Part shown: positions 30,837 to 39,267 of the stretch, in pieces
Layout: each line of letters starts with the position of its first letter
How positions within the stretch are numbered: position 1 is the first letter of the stretch
Source: a virus
Virus record (IMG/VR): IMGVR_UViG_3300023074_000002
Span: 1 to 61,219 of that record
Length of the DNA: 61,219 bases
Reading direction: 5' to 3' (one strand)
Notes under the pieces: generated by a model
Database searches by the model: none
What the model was told of the DNA's origin: nothing
Seen by the model: the letters and a program-made list of their open reading frames with translations, nothing else
Translations under genes and position numbers: made by a program

Positions 30837-31253
30837 ATGATTGCACATATAGAAGAAATCGAAAAGAATTTGGCTGCAATGAAAGAAGCTTACGCCGAAG
30901 AACAAAAAGAGTCTTACGAAAAGAAGGAACACAAACATTTTGAAGTCGGAGAAATCGTAACCGATGGAAATAATGTTGGTGTCGTTGGTTGGACTGAAAA
31001 CAAAGCGTGTGGAGCTGCTTATGAAATGGGCTACATGGGTATAGACTTGATTAACGGCAATAAAGGTTTTATGGCTTTTGCAAAACGTGATGAATTCAAA
31101 TTGGTTGAGAGCACCTTTTACAATGATGTTCACGATGTTAAGTTAAGCCTTACAGGTGTTCAAATAGTAGACTTGAAGTATCGTTTGCGAACCACCAATT
31201 CAAGCGAAACCACACGAGAGGTTATGAAAATACTCAACCTTTTTAACCCATGA
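30837..31253 (+). CDS. Hypothetical protein (138 aa)
   Basis: 138 residues: Glu/Lys-rich helical N-terminus, then a beta-barrel-like core (V-G-E-I-V-T-D-G-N-N-V-G-V-V-G-W). It overlaps the next gene by ATGA. Not recognised. Confidence 0.55.
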   Translation: MIAHIEEIEKNLAAMKEAYAEEQKESYEKKEHKHFEVGEIVTDGNNVGVVGWTENKACGAAYEMGYMGIDLINGNKGFMAFAKRDEFKLVESTFYNDVHDVKLSLTGVQIVDLKYRLRTTNSSETTREVMKILNLFNP

Positions 31254-31750
31254 GTTGCTCATGGATTGGAGGCTGCAAAGTACCCACACCCGACACTTTC
31301 TGCACATTACATAAAAAAGCAATGGGTATAGAAAAGCCCAAGAAGGAACCCTACGTAATCAAAAAACTATCTTTAAAAGCTAAGGCTGCCGAACCTGATA
31401 AAATAGCGAACAAGAAACGGTTAAGCAAGTTCTATAACGAGCAGTTGAACATTATGCCTCATAGCTGCCAAGAGTGTCAGGAGCCGCTTTATATGAGCCA
31501 AACTATCAATCCACGCACACCCGTAGCACATTTGCTTTGCAAGAAGATTTTTAAGTCAGTAGATACCGACCAAGACAATGTAATATTTCTGTGCGCCCTT
31601 CATCACGGAGCTTTAGATGGCAACCTAGAACGGTATATGAAGGAGGCAAAAACAGCACAATACATTCGGGATAAAGTACAATTGCTACTCCCAAAACTAA
31701 CGGAATCGGAACTAGGTAAAGTTTCACATTTTTTACTCACAGCACCTTAG
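31250..31750 (+). CDS. HNH-type nuclease-like protein
   Basis: 166 residues. Cys pairs C-Q-E-C-Q-E-P-L near residue 78, then A-H-L-L-C-K-K, then N-V-I-F-L-C-A-L-H-H-G-A-L-D-G-N. This matches the beta-beta-alpha zinc fold of HNH nucleases (first His, then Asn, then His). The first 30 residues have extra Cys/His (C-K-V-P, C-T-L-H) for a second zinc site. It could act in DNA processing or be a homing enzyme. Confidence 0.65.
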   Translation: MSCSWIGGCKVPTPDTFCTLHKKAMGIEKPKKEPYVIKKLSLKAKAAEPDKIANKKRLSKFYNEQLNIMPHSCQECQEPLYMSQTINPRTPVAHLLCKKIFKSVDTDQDNVIFLCALHHGALDGNLERYMKEAKTAQYIRDKVQLLLPKLTESELGKVSHFLLTAP

Positions 31751-31770
31751 TGGTGCTTTTAATTTTTATA
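31741..31770 (+). terminator. Rho-independent terminator overlapping the end of the HNH-like gene
   Basis: AGCACC / GGTGCT, six pairs with a five-base loop, followed by T-rich sequence. The gene's stop lies in the loop. Confidence 0.7.
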
Positions 31771-31804
31771 GAAGATTCATTTTTCACTTTTAAATATAAA
31801 TACA

Positions 31805-32221
31805 ATGCAAAAAACATTGATGGATGAAGTTCCCGAACACATGAGGTTGCAAGCCTTAACGGACAGCGCGGACAGTATCGAAACTACCACGTATTACAAA
31901 CCGCTTACTCAAGATGAACTTGATGGTAAACGGGAGTTGTACTTTGATAATCAGATTAAGTTATCTGGATTTTCCGAAGAGCTTGCCGACATTAAGGCTG
32001 GATTCAAAGACAAGATGAAACCCTTACAGCAAGAGAACACAATCTTGCTTACCGAGGTTAAAACTAAGCAGTCCGAAATTAACGGTACGCTTTACCATCT
32101 TGCAAATCACGATACAGGTTTCATGGAAACCTACAACGAAAACGCCGAACTTATTTCCACACGCCGCCTACGTCCTACCGAGAAACAAAAAACAGTTTTC
32201 CAAATCACTAAAGCATCATAA
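31805..32221 (+). CDS. Coiled-coil hypothetical protein (138 aa)
   Basis: 138 residues, helical from about 40 to 100 (S-E-E-L-A-D-I-K-A-G-F-K-D-K-M-K-P-L-Q-Q-E-N-T). Basic C-terminus with R-R-L-R-P-T-E-K-Q. The next gene starts 2 bases beyond its stop. It appears paired with the 240-aa gene. No known function. Confidence 0.55.
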   Translation: MQKTLMDEVPEHMRLQALTDSADSIETTTYYKPLTQDELDGKRELYFDNQIKLSGFSEELADIKAGFKDKMKPLQQENTILLTEVKTKQSEINGTLYHLANHDTGFMETYNENAELISTRRLRPTEKQKTVFQITKAS

Positions 32222-32223
32222 TT

Positions 32224-32946
32224 ATGAGCGAAAAATTAGAGTTGAATATTTTAGGCGAACAAAAGACATTGGAAGTTCGCACGGGTGCAGCCTTGCCGCT
32301 TAAAGAGCCAAAGGTTGTTAGCATTTCGGGAGATATAAACACTATTTCCAACTACCTTAGAAAGAGGCGTGACGAAAGCGGACACTCAACGCAGGGCGTT
32401 TATCTGAATAAAGCAATTGTCTATACCGACAAGGCAAATAGAAACATTCGTATAGACGTTGACCCCGAAAATCCTTACGGTGCTACGGTGAAAGGTTCAC
32501 TAATGATTACGGACGAACTAAAGCAATTTGGCATAAACACCAATCAGCAATTTAGCAGGGAAATATTGGTTAAGCTATTGCGCTTTACTAGGCGGTTCTT
32601 CAAAAGTTCGGAGGTTCACTTGAACATCCTAACTTCTTACCAAGCCTTTAAGGCAACAGGGAAAACCGAACATGTAAGTGCAAGTGACACGCGCGGCAAC
32701 AAAACGCAAAACTTCAATAAAGAAGTGGATAGCAATTTGCCCGTAAACTTTGTGTTGAGCCTACCGATTTTCAAAGGCGAAAAGAACGAAGATTTCATGG
32801 TAGAAATCTGTTTGGAACTTACGGACGCAGGAGCGCATTTTTGGTTTGAATCTCCCGAACTAGAGGAATTGATTTCAATCCGTACAGACGAAATCTTTGA
32901 CGCACAATTGAAAGAGTTTGAAGATTTAGTAATAGTAAATATCTAA
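32224..32946 (+). CDS. Hypothetical protein (240 aa)
   Basis: 240 residues of mixed fold, with N-Y-L-R-K-R-R-D-E-S-G and V-Y-L-N-K-A-I-V-Y-T-D segments. Related proteins are common as neighbours of phage replication genes, as I recall, but I cannot name a function. Followed by a structured intergenic region. Confidence 0.55.
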   Translation: MSEKLELNILGEQKTLEVRTGAALPLKEPKVVSISGDINTISNYLRKRRDESGHSTQGVYLNKAIVYTDKANRNIRIDVDPENPYGATVKGSLMITDELKQFGINTNQQFSREILVKLLRFTRRFFKSSEVHLNILTSYQAFKATGKTEHVSASDTRGNKTQNFNKEVDSNLPVNFVLSLPIFKGEKNEDFMVEICLELTDAGAHFWFESPELEELISIRTDEIFDAQLKEFEDLVIVNI

Positions 32947-32952
32947 AGTAAA

Positions 32953-33055
32953 TCCTTTGGCAAGGTATCCACGCCTTTGCATTAAAAGTAATGCGGTTTG
33001 TTTTGAACGTTGTCACATAAACGTGTATCCGCAATTGGTACCCAAAGGACTTTTT
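32953..33055 (+). ncRNA. Structured intergenic RNA with terminator-like end
   Basis: TCCTTTGG (32953-32960) / CCAAAGGA (33042-33049) forms an eight-pair stem that closes a loop with an internal hairpin GCATTA-AAAG-TAATGC and further short pairings. A C and five T follow (33050-33055). It is either a large terminator or a small RNA before the replication genes. Confidence 0.5.
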
Positions 33056-33101
33056 AACACCCTATCCCTTCCATGAAAACAAACTTAAAAAAAGGGAAAT
33101 T

Positions 33102-33464
33102 ATGTTCACATCGGATTATTTTGAAATCAATACAGAAGAATGCTTGAGCACTTTCTTTTCACCCCAACACGAGAGAGCAACACACGCAGCCTGTATAAGA
33201 AACTACATTACGGTTGAAGTTTTAAGAGATTGGGCAAACGAGTTCAATCTTTTTTTAGCCAACCAATTTATCTACAAGTACTCCTTGCAGAAATGGGCAA
33301 GCCACTTTGGGAACTGGCTGCCGAAACAAGATAAGAGCAAACCGCCACCACATTTGAGCATGGGCAAGGCGCCCGAAACCAAACTACAAAAGAACGTAAC
33401 CGCCAACATATCAGCTAAAGAAAAAAACAGGCTATTCCATGAAAGAAATAACAACAACCAATAG
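33102..33464 (+). CDS. Hypothetical protein in the replication region (120 aa)
   Basis: 120 residues. N-terminal D-Y-F-E-I-N-T-E-E-C-L then a helical domain (E-V-L-R-D-W-A-N-E-F-N). Polar Lys/Asn-rich tail. The end overlaps the next gene by 26 bases in another frame. Not recognised. Confidence 0.5.
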   Translation: MFTSDYFEINTEECLSTFFSPQHERATHAACIRNYITVEVLRDWANEFNLFLANQFIYKYSLQKWASHFGNWLPKQDKSKPPPHLSMGKAPETKLQKNVTANISAKEKNRLFHERNNNNQ

Positions 33465-34269
33465 GCAGGTAGCGAAGGCAAGGAACGAAGAAATATTGCA
33501 GTCGTTGGACTTATCAAAGCAAGAGTTCATAAGGGCAGCGTTGGCACCAAGGATTTGCAACATGACCCCGTTATCGTGTAGTGACGAAATAATCAGCTTT
33601 ATAGTGGAAGCGCACAATAATTCGGGTCAGGTTATTGATGAAAACACTGTACTGGTTCAAGCCAATGAAACTTACGCTACGTTGATGAATTTATTTCCAG
33701 ACGTTACGATTGAAGAAATAAGGCAAGCGATACGGAATGGTGTTTATGACCAATACGGAAAATATTTCGGGCTTAATCCTAAAAGCTATGTTGGTTTTGT
33801 TCGGGAGTATCTGAAATCGGAGGCGCGAAAAGAAGCTAAAGAAAGGTACGAAGCCGAGAAAGTTAAGGCAAGCGAGCCACCACCGAAAATGACCGTTGAG
33901 CAAACGGTTGAAGCAATAGAGAATGATTACCGGATTTTCCTCGCACATGGCAAAGAATTAATCGGGTTTGCAACATTCAAGTATTTCTTTTTGATACGGG
34001 ATAACTCAATAAAGCATGTTAGCGGTGAACGATGGAAAATGTGGTTGGCACAATCTAAGGAAGAATTGTATTGGCGAAAAACGGAGCAGGCGAAGAAAAA
34101 AGGAGATAAGTCAACATTAAATGAGATAATGAAAATTACCGCCTCGTTGGAAGAAACTGGCGCATTACCAATTACGGAATACAAGAAGATAATCTTCAAT
34201 GCTAGGCGATTACGGTACATAGCATTTTTTGAGTACAAGCAAAAGCATGGTCATAAAACTATTTTCTAA
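33439..34269 (+). CDS. Candidate replication-associated protein (276 aa)
   Basis: 276 residues, basic. The middle has A-I-R-N-G-V-Y-D-Q-Y-G-K-Y-F-G-L-N-P-K-S-Y, and R-K-E-A-K-E-R repeats follow. Its place before an SSB gene suggests an initiator or helicase-loader role. No ATPase or HTH motif is clear, so the role is inferred from context. Confidence 0.5.
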   Translation: MKEITTTNRQVAKARNEEILQSLDLSKQEFIRAALAPRICNMTPLSCSDEIISFIVEAHNNSGQVIDENTVLVQANETYATLMNLFPDVTIEEIRQAIRNGVYDQYGKYFGLNPKSYVGFVREYLKSEARKEAKERYEAEKVKASEPPPKMTVEQTVEAIENDYRIFLAHGKELIGFATFKYFFLIRDNSIKHVSGERWKMWLAQSKEELYWRKTEQAKKKGDKSTLNEIMKITASLEETGALPITEYKKIIFNARRLRYIAFFEYKQKHGHKTIF

Positions 34270-34290
34270 TAATCAAAAACAAACAATCAA

Positions 34291-34683
34291 ATGAATAAGA
34301 AAGAGCAATTGCAAAAAAAACTTAATGACATAGCTGAAAACGAGGCTAAGGTGTTACGGCAAAAACACTTCCCCAAGTTTAAAAAGCTTGAAGGAAAGTG
34401 CTTCAAATATAAAAATAGCTATAGCCAGCCTAAAAAGAAATCTGACTACTGGTTTAAGTATGCCAAAGTAATCGAGGTGAGAGAGGAAGATGTATATGAT
34501 ACTAGGGGCGCGGGGGTAACATGCCATTGTAAGATATACGAGTTCCAATCCGATAAAGACGGGAATATCAGTATTGATACAATTGGTCACTCATATGCCC
34601 ACAATCTAGGTACGGAAATTTCAGAAGCGGAATTTATTGAGGCGTGGAACGATATGATGGGGCAACTCGACAAACTTATTTAA
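34291..34683 (+). CDS. Hypothetical protein (130 aa)
   Basis: 130 residues, Lys-rich, with a beta-rich centre (Y-W-F-K-Y-A-K-V-I-E-V-R). A short leader before it (AATCAAAAACAAACAATCAAATG) is repeated before the SSB gene, so the two may have similar translation signals. Not recognised. Confidence 0.5.
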   Translation: MNKKEQLQKKLNDIAENEAKVLRQKHFPKFKKLEGKCFKYKNSYSQPKKKSDYWFKYAKVIEVREEDVYDTRGAGVTCHCKIYEFQSDKDGNISIDTIGHSYAHNLGTEISEAEFIEAWNDMMGQLDKLI

Positions 34684-34707
34684 TCACAATCAAAAACAAA
34701 CAATCAA

Positions 34708-35139
34708 ATGCAAACAAAAGGATTCATTAGCCATATTGGGCAGACGGAACAAGTAACGGACAAATTCGCCAAACGAGATGTAGTAATCGAGATTGAAGAA
34801 CTCAATCAAAATTCAGGTCAATATTACAGCCATTTAGAGGCTTTTCAATGTATCAATAACAACACATCGGTACTCGATAATTTTAGGATTGGCGATGAGG
34901 TAGTAATCAATTTTAACATTAAATCCAATAAAGTTGAAAAGGATGGCGTTGTTCGTTTCTTTACTAATCTTACGGCTTACAAAATTGACAAAACAGGTCA
35001 GGAACAATATGTTTCCCAACCGCAACAAGTAGCCCAATACCCACCCCAACAAAACTACACATCACCACAGCAAAATCAATCAAGTGTGGCGGGACTGAAT
35101 ACGCCTGATTCCGCAAACGGGGACGATTTGCCTTTCTGA
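34708..35139 (+). CDS. Single-stranded DNA-binding protein (DUF3127-like)
   Basis: 143 residues. An OB-fold-like N-terminal 95 residues, then a Gln/Pro-rich linker and an acidic tip N-G-D-D-L-P-F. That tip is the classic SSB C-terminus that binds partner proteins. The N-terminal pattern fits the DUF3127 family of Bacteroidota SSB-like proteins. It should protect single strands in replication and recombination with the RecA-like and NinB proteins. Confidence 0.8.
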   Translation: MQTKGFISHIGQTEQVTDKFAKRDVVIEIEELNQNSGQYYSHLEAFQCINNNTSVLDNFRIGDEVVINFNIKSNKVEKDGVVRFFTNLTAYKIDKTGQEQYVSQPQQVAQYPPQQNYTSPQQNQSSVAGLNTPDSANGDDLPF

Positions 35140-35154
35140 TCTAAATAATGAAAC

Positions 35155-35679
35155 ATGAAGCTATCAGATGAGATTACCATCAATGTTTACAGGTATTTGG
35201 ATCAGGGCAGGAATGGGGATATTATACTTCGCAACTTTTATTTAGGCTCTTATGAAATGGATGTAATGCTGTTGAAGAAAAGCGGATACATAACGGAGTT
35301 TGAAATAAAGATTAGCCGATCCGACTTTTTTAACGACTTCAAAAAGAACCGTTGGGGAGAGAATAAACACGAGTGTATAGGCAAAGGTATTGGTAGTTCA
35401 AACCGTTTTATGTTCGTTGTTCCAAAAGGCATGGTTTCTGTTAGCGAAGTTCCAAAACATGCAGGTTTGGCTTACTACGAACCTTTCAACAATCCACTTT
35501 ATCCCAATCAGGGGCATGTGAATATAATAAAGCCAGCACCAATGATTCACAAAAACAAACACTTCGTAACCGCCGAAGATTTCCATCAACTAGCCTACAA
35601 AGTTTCATTCAGAGAAACCACATTTAGGAACATAGTTGAGAAATATAAAAGCGAAAATCGAATATCAAAATCCATCTAA
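35155..35679 (+). CDS. PD-(D/E)XK nuclease-like protein (MmcB-type)
   Basis: 174 residues. D36 in E-M-D-V-M-L-L, then E-F-E-I-K-I-S (E50-x-K52) gives the D...ExK nuclease core, as in MmcB-family repair nucleases. Followed by S-R-S-D-F-F-N-D-F. It may work in DNA repair or in processing host DNA. Confidence 0.7.
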   Translation: MKLSDEITINVYRYLDQGRNGDIILRNFYLGSYEMDVMLLKKSGYITEFEIKISRSDFFNDFKKNRWGENKHECIGKGIGSSNRFMFVVPKGMVSVSEVPKHAGLAYYEPFNNPLYPNQGHVNIIKPAPMIHKNKHFVTAEDFHQLAYKVSFRETTFRNIVEKYKSENRISKSI

Positions 35680-35699
35680 CATTACTAACCCAAAACAAG

Positions 35700-35726
35700 G
35701 GAGGCTTCTATGAGGTCTCCTTTTTT
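35700..35726 (+). terminator. Rho-independent terminator
   Basis: GGAGGC / GGTCTCC-type stem (six pairs with one G-U, 35700-35705 / 35715-35720) followed by six T. Confidence 0.7.
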
Positions 35727-35743
35727 ATTTACCCAAAAATATT

Positions 35744-36049
35744 ATGTCAAAAAGATATTTCATTTCAGCAACAGCAAAGAACGATAATGGATTTATGATG
35801 TGTTCGGCTGGATGCTCCGCAATTGACAACGAAGATTATGTTGTTACCACAAACTACCTGAAGTCTGATGAAGTGCCAGATACTTGTAGCGATGCAAAGG
35901 GCTTTACAGAATTGGTGGCTGGCTTGCTAAATGCCTTCTATAATTCGGTTGACGTTTCCAACATGGAAGAAGATGCCGTTCGGCTATTAGGCATTCAAGA
36001 GGCAAAGCTAAATATACCATCTCCCGAAAATCCACAAATTCCTTTTTGA
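35744..36049 (+). CDS. Hypothetical protein (101 aa)
   Basis: 101 residues with C-S-A-G-C-S-A near residue 20. It ends P-Q-I-P-F, like an SSB-style acidic/hydrophobic tail without acids. Coupled by TGATG to the next gene. Unknown. Confidence 0.55.
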   Translation: MSKRYFISATAKNDNGFMMCSAGCSAIDNEDYVVTTNYLKSDEVPDTCSDAKGFTELVAGLLNAFYNSVDVSNMEEDAVRLLGIQEAKLNIPSPENPQIPF

Positions 36050-36228
36050 TGCCCGAAGAACCCATACCCTACAAGATGCTAATAGATAAAGGAAAGAAAG
36101 GAAAGGAGATTGCCAAAATTGGGGAAACAGTTTGGGTTTACAATACCGATCACGGCGAAGTATATCTCGCTAAGAATAAATCCGGCGAAACCTTCAGCAT
36201 TCGAAAAGAACACCTCGAAAAAATATAA
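36049..36228 (+). CDS. Hypothetical protein (59 aa)
   Basis: Start ATG at 36049 overlaps the previous stop by one base (TGATG), preferred over the TTG at 36046. 59 residues with a small beta-barrel look (K-I-G-E-T-V-W-V-Y-N-T-D-H-G-E-V-Y). Unknown function. Confidence 0.55.
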   Translation: MPEEPIPYKMLIDKGKKGKEIAKIGETVWVYNTDHGEVYLAKNKSGETFSIRKEHLEKI

Positions 36229-36255
36229 TTAGTCCACATTTCTAATTTATACAAA

Positions 36256-37320
36256 ATGAACAAACCAAAATTACCTACCTCTTGGTGCGTAGACATTAAG
36301 AGTGAATCATTACATCCTAGATTGGGAGAGTTTAAAGAGTGGATTAACAATATCGCCTTCTATGGAGATGATTCATTTGGATTTGAATCAGCTTATTATG
36401 GGCAATTAAGTGATAGAGTTATTTACTTTTCAGACAAGCCATTTGGCGAACAAATCAATTTAGATCATTTCTTCGCAGCCATCGACCCAAAGCCATTCAC
36501 TATTGCACAACTATCAAATGGAGAATGTGCTGTTGAAAATGATGGAACGTTGGAAGAATTAGATAAGGTTTTAACGAAAGCATTCCCAAAAGACACAACC
36601 TCGGTTATTTTCAATAAGACGTTTCAACAGAACAGATTCTTTGAGGCAAACGATGACCGCGAACATTGGGGCTGGGTGGCAAAATCTAAACGCCCCACCC
36701 AATCAGTAAAGCTATTTCTAAAGGAATTAGAGGGTAAAGAAGATTTTGTGCTGCCTGAAAAGTGGTGCATAAAGCTAACGGATAATAACTTCAAAGAACT
36801 TGGCAGCCATTACGCAAACTCGGAAGGATACCATCATGACAATGGTTGGTGGGAAATAGAAAAGATAGAAGGGCACACAGAAATAACCTTCGAACAATTC
36901 AAAAAATACGTACTAAAAGAGGATAAAGAAGACAATAAACCCGAACCCATTACATCAATAAAAGTAGGGGATGAGTTTAGGTGTGTGGAAGATGCGTCAC
37001 TTGGCAATCAAAAGCCATATTTCATAGCAGGACAAAAATACAAGTCACGTCAAAGCGGAACAATACGAGATGAATTTGGTGAAGATGTTTGTGTAGAAAT
37101 AAATCCTTTTACTAACCGCCACTTCATACGCCACACACCCGAAACAAAAGAGGTAGAGGTGAAAGATTTGGACACGCCAAAAATTACCGAACTACAAAGA
37201 ATGCTTAGGAATAACGCTACCGACCTTCTTTACAACTACGAAGAATCTTGCGACCTCCAGCACCTACATGATTGCATGTGGATAATTGAAAAGTTAATCG
37301 AAAAACATACTAAAAACTAG
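36256..37320 (+). CDS. Hypothetical two-repeat protein (354 aa)
   Basis: 354 residues. Two similar segments, L-P-T-S-W-C-V-D near the start and L-P-E-K-W-C-I-K near 165, each followed by an acidic-aromatic region, suggest an internal duplication. The C-terminal part has a helical domain. Such 'L-P-x-x-W-C' proteins are common in Bacteroidota phages but have no known function. Confidence 0.6.
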   Translation: MNKPKLPTSWCVDIKSESLHPRLGEFKEWINNIAFYGDDSFGFESAYYGQLSDRVIYFSDKPFGEQINLDHFFAAIDPKPFTIAQLSNGECAVENDGTLEELDKVLTKAFPKDTTSVIFNKTFQQNRFFEANDDREHWGWVAKSKRPTQSVKLFLKELEGKEDFVLPEKWCIKLTDNNFKELGSHYANSEGYHHDNGWWEIEKIEGHTEITFEQFKKYVLKEDKEDNKPEPITSIKVGDEFRCVEDASLGNQKPYFIAGQKYKSRQSGTIRDEFGEDVCVEINPFTNRHFIRHTPETKEVEVKDLDTPKITELQRMLRNNATDLLYNYEESCDLQHLHDCMWIIEKLIEKHTKN

Positions 37321-37323
37321 ACA

Positions 37324-37677
37324 ATGTCAACTCTAAAATTAACGCTTAAAAAGAAGTGGTTTGACATGATTCTTTCGGGTGAAAAAAAGGAGGAATATCG
37401 GGAGATCAAACATTATTGGATGGGTCGATTAACGTCCGCTTATTTCGGTCAAATTGGTGGCGATATTATGGATAGGCATAAGGTAGTGTCTCACAATATA
37501 AAATCATTTGATACGATAATTTTTAAAAACGGATATGCAGCCAATGCCCCAACAATTGAAATAGAATGTTTAGGTATAGATGTTGGCGAAGCGGCTCCTA
37601 GGTGGAGCGACAATTGGGAAGGGGATGTATTTAGAATAAAACTAGGCAAGATATTAAGAACCGAAAATATCAAATAA
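37324..37677 (+). CDS. ASCH domain protein
   Basis: 117 residues. L-T-L-K-K-K-W-F-D-M-I-L-S-G-E-K-K-E-E-Y-R is the start of the ASCH fold (G-E-K then E-x-R). D-T-I-I-F-K-N-G and E-I-E-C-L-G strands follow. ASCH proteins bind RNA or act on modified nucleosides. In phages their role is unclear. Confidence 0.75.
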   Translation: MSTLKLTLKKKWFDMILSGEKKEEYREIKHYWMGRLTSAYFGQIGGDIMDRHKVVSHNIKSFDTIIFKNGYAANAPTIEIECLGIDVGEAAPRWSDNWEGDVFRIKLGKILRTENIK

Positions 37678-37685
37678 CCACTCAC

Positions 37686-37710
37686 GGGCTACCACTAATA
37701 ACGGTAGCCC
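37686..37710 (+). terminator. Hairpin after the ASCH gene
   Basis: Perfect 8-bp stem GGGCTACC / GGTAGCCC with a nine-base loop. Weak T tail, so an incomplete terminator. Confidence 0.5.
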
Positions 37711-37726
37711 AATTTAAACTTAGAAG

Positions 37727-38230
37727 ATGGTATCAAATAAATGGAAATATTCAGAAACCATTTCACTTGAAAAGGATTGGGCAAATATGACCAGCAATGA
37801 GTTGGCAATTAAATACAACCGCCCTTATTCTTCAGTAAGCAAAAAGGCAAAACGAATGGGGCTACCAATGACTTATCAAGGTGAAAAGAAGAATGTATTG
37901 TGGACGCTCAACGAATTAATGTCAATCGTTACGGATTACCCAGAAATGAACGAAAAAGCATTGGAGGCGAAATACGGACGGTCATTTAAGGCTATCCACA
38001 TGCGAGCTATTAGGTTAGGATTGAAACGGGATAGAACGCAATCTTACACCGTAAAGATCGAAGATATGGACGGTAATTTGGTTTATAACAAAACCATCGA
38101 ACGCGGCGAAAACTCAAAGGCAACACTAAAAAGTATAATTCCAAAACTCAGAGCAATGAATAAGCGAGCGATTGACCGAGGCGAATGGACATTGGCAATA
38201 ACTCATGGCTTAGAATGCTTCCAAAACTAA
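37727..38230 (+). CDS. Myb/HTH-like DNA-binding protein
   Basis: 167 residues. Two helix-turn-helix-like repeats (W-A-N-M-T-S-N-E-L-A-I-K-Y-N-R-P-Y-S-S-V and the parallel M-N-E-K-A-L-E-A-K-Y-G-R-S-F-K-A-I). Each has the N-x-L-A-x-K-Y pattern of DNA-binding modules in homing-type proteins. The C-terminal 50 residues are beta-helical. A DNA-binding regulator or remnant of a homing protein. Confidence 0.6.
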   Translation: MVSNKWKYSETISLEKDWANMTSNELAIKYNRPYSSVSKKAKRMGLPMTYQGEKKNVLWTLNELMSIVTDYPEMNEKALEAKYGRSFKAIHMRAIRLGLKRDRTQSYTVKIEDMDGNLVYNKTIERGENSKATLKSIIPKLRAMNKRAIDRGEWTLAITHGLECFQN

Positions 38231-38236
38231 CCGACA

Positions 38237-38470
38237 ATGGCAAAGCACAACAAACAAAGGGTACACTATAACATCCCCGTTGAATTAAAACAAGCAATGT
38301 ACCATGAATTTATGAGCGGAACAAAAAAGTCTGAATTGTCCGAAAAATACGGCTATCCGATAGTTGCCATTGCTTCGGCGATTGGTACGGTATCATCTAA
38401 AATAATCCCAAAGGATACAGGCTTCTTTGATTTCAGAATACACAATGTTTCACCAGTTAATTTTTATTAG
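38237..38470 (+). CDS. Small HTH protein, C-terminus altered by HNH insertion
   Basis: 77 residues with an HTH-like region (K-K-S-E-L-S-E-K-Y-G-Y-P-I-V-A-I). It now ends S-P-V-N-F-Y. After the HNH gene, a second copy of the bases coding N-V-S-P-V is followed in the same frame by G-S-C-D-Y-stop (38896-38928), which is most likely its original end. Confidence 0.65.
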   Translation: MAKHNKQRVHYNIPVELKQAMYHEFMSGTKKSELSEKYGYPIVAIASAIGTVSSKIIPKDTGFFDFRIHNVSPVNFY

Positions 38471-38909
38471 ATATGCCATGCGATTATTCAAAATATCCTA
38501 AAGATTGGAAAAGCAAAATACGCCCCGACATTTTAGAACGGGCTGGCAATAAATGTGAACAATGCGGTGTGGAAAATGGCAAGGCTGTATTTAGAGGAAC
38601 GTTATTTGGGTCGGGAAGAAAAGTTTTTCAAGATGTTGATGGCAACATTTTCGATGAAGAAACAGGCGAATTTTTAAAGTGCGATTGTTACGAAGGGATA
38701 GAGCCATCAACGGGCAATCCAAATCAAATGGCAATTAAAATAGTATTGACAATTGCACATCTTGACCACGACATAGCGAACAATGAGTATTCAAACCTTA
38801 AAGCACTTTGCCAACTCCACCATTTAAGCCATGATAAATTTCATCATGCCCAAACGCGGCGAAAGAAAAAAGGAATGAACGAGTTATTTTAAAACAATGT
38901 TTCACCAGT
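38442..38909. mobile_element. HNH cassette bounded by a 16-bp direct repeat
   Basis: ACAATGTTTCACCAGT is at 38442-38457 and again at 38894-38909. Between them lies the complete HNH gene plus short flanks. The insertion broke the last codons of the upstream HTH gene. The event left the original C-terminal codons (V-G-S-C-D-Y-stop) on the far side. Confidence 0.75.
38473..38892 (+). CDS. HNH endonuclease (inserted)
   Basis: 139 residues. C-E-Q-C-G (C28, C31) near the start, then T-I-A-H-L-D-H-D and N-L-K-A-L-C-Q-L-H-H, the HNH fold with zinc Cys. Likely a free-standing homing nuclease, given the 16-bp duplication around it. Confidence 0.85.
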   Translation: MPCDYSKYPKDWKSKIRPDILERAGNKCEQCGVENGKAVFRGTLFGSGRKVFQDVDGNIFDEETGEFLKCDCYEGIEPSTGNPNQMAIKIVLTIAHLDHDIANNEYSNLKALCQLHHLSHDKFHHAQTRRKKKGMNELF

Positions 38910-38939
38910 CGGTTCTTGCGACTATTAAAATTAAAAAAT

Positions 38940-39230
38940 ATGACAAAAAGGGAAAGGTTGGAATCCAAAATATCTAAAAACAAGGAAAAAATTAAGGCGT
39001 TGAATGCCGAAATAATAGAACTACGAAAAGAAGGGCTATTGCTTTCCGATAAAGAACAATGGTACACCGAGGCGGAGGAAGAAATAACCTTATCTAAACG
39101 TCCTAAGAAAACCGCTATAGCTTTAATGGGGAAAGTAAATTGGAACGAAGATTTTGTGGATGAAGATACAGGTGAAGTAGTGACGATAACGCGCAGCCAA
39201 TACGTCCGAAAAGATGGTGAGTGGCTATAA
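38940..39230 (+). CDS. Coiled-coil hypothetical protein (96 aa)
   Basis: From ATG at 38940, 96 residues: a basic coiled coil (K-R-E-R-L-E-S-K-I-S-K-N-K-E-K-I-K-A-L-N) then an acidic C-terminal domain (F-V-D-E-D-T-G-E-V-V-T-I-T-R-S). A TTG start further upstream would run through the remnant of the HTH gene and is rejected. Confidence 0.55.
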   Translation: MTKRERLESKISKNKEKIKALNAEIIELRKEGLLLSDKEQWYTEAEEEITLSKRPKKTAIALMGKVNWNEDFVDEDTGEVVTITRSQYVRKDGEWL

Positions 39231-39267
39231 CAAAATAAATTATCCCCTCTTAATCACTTACGGGTAG

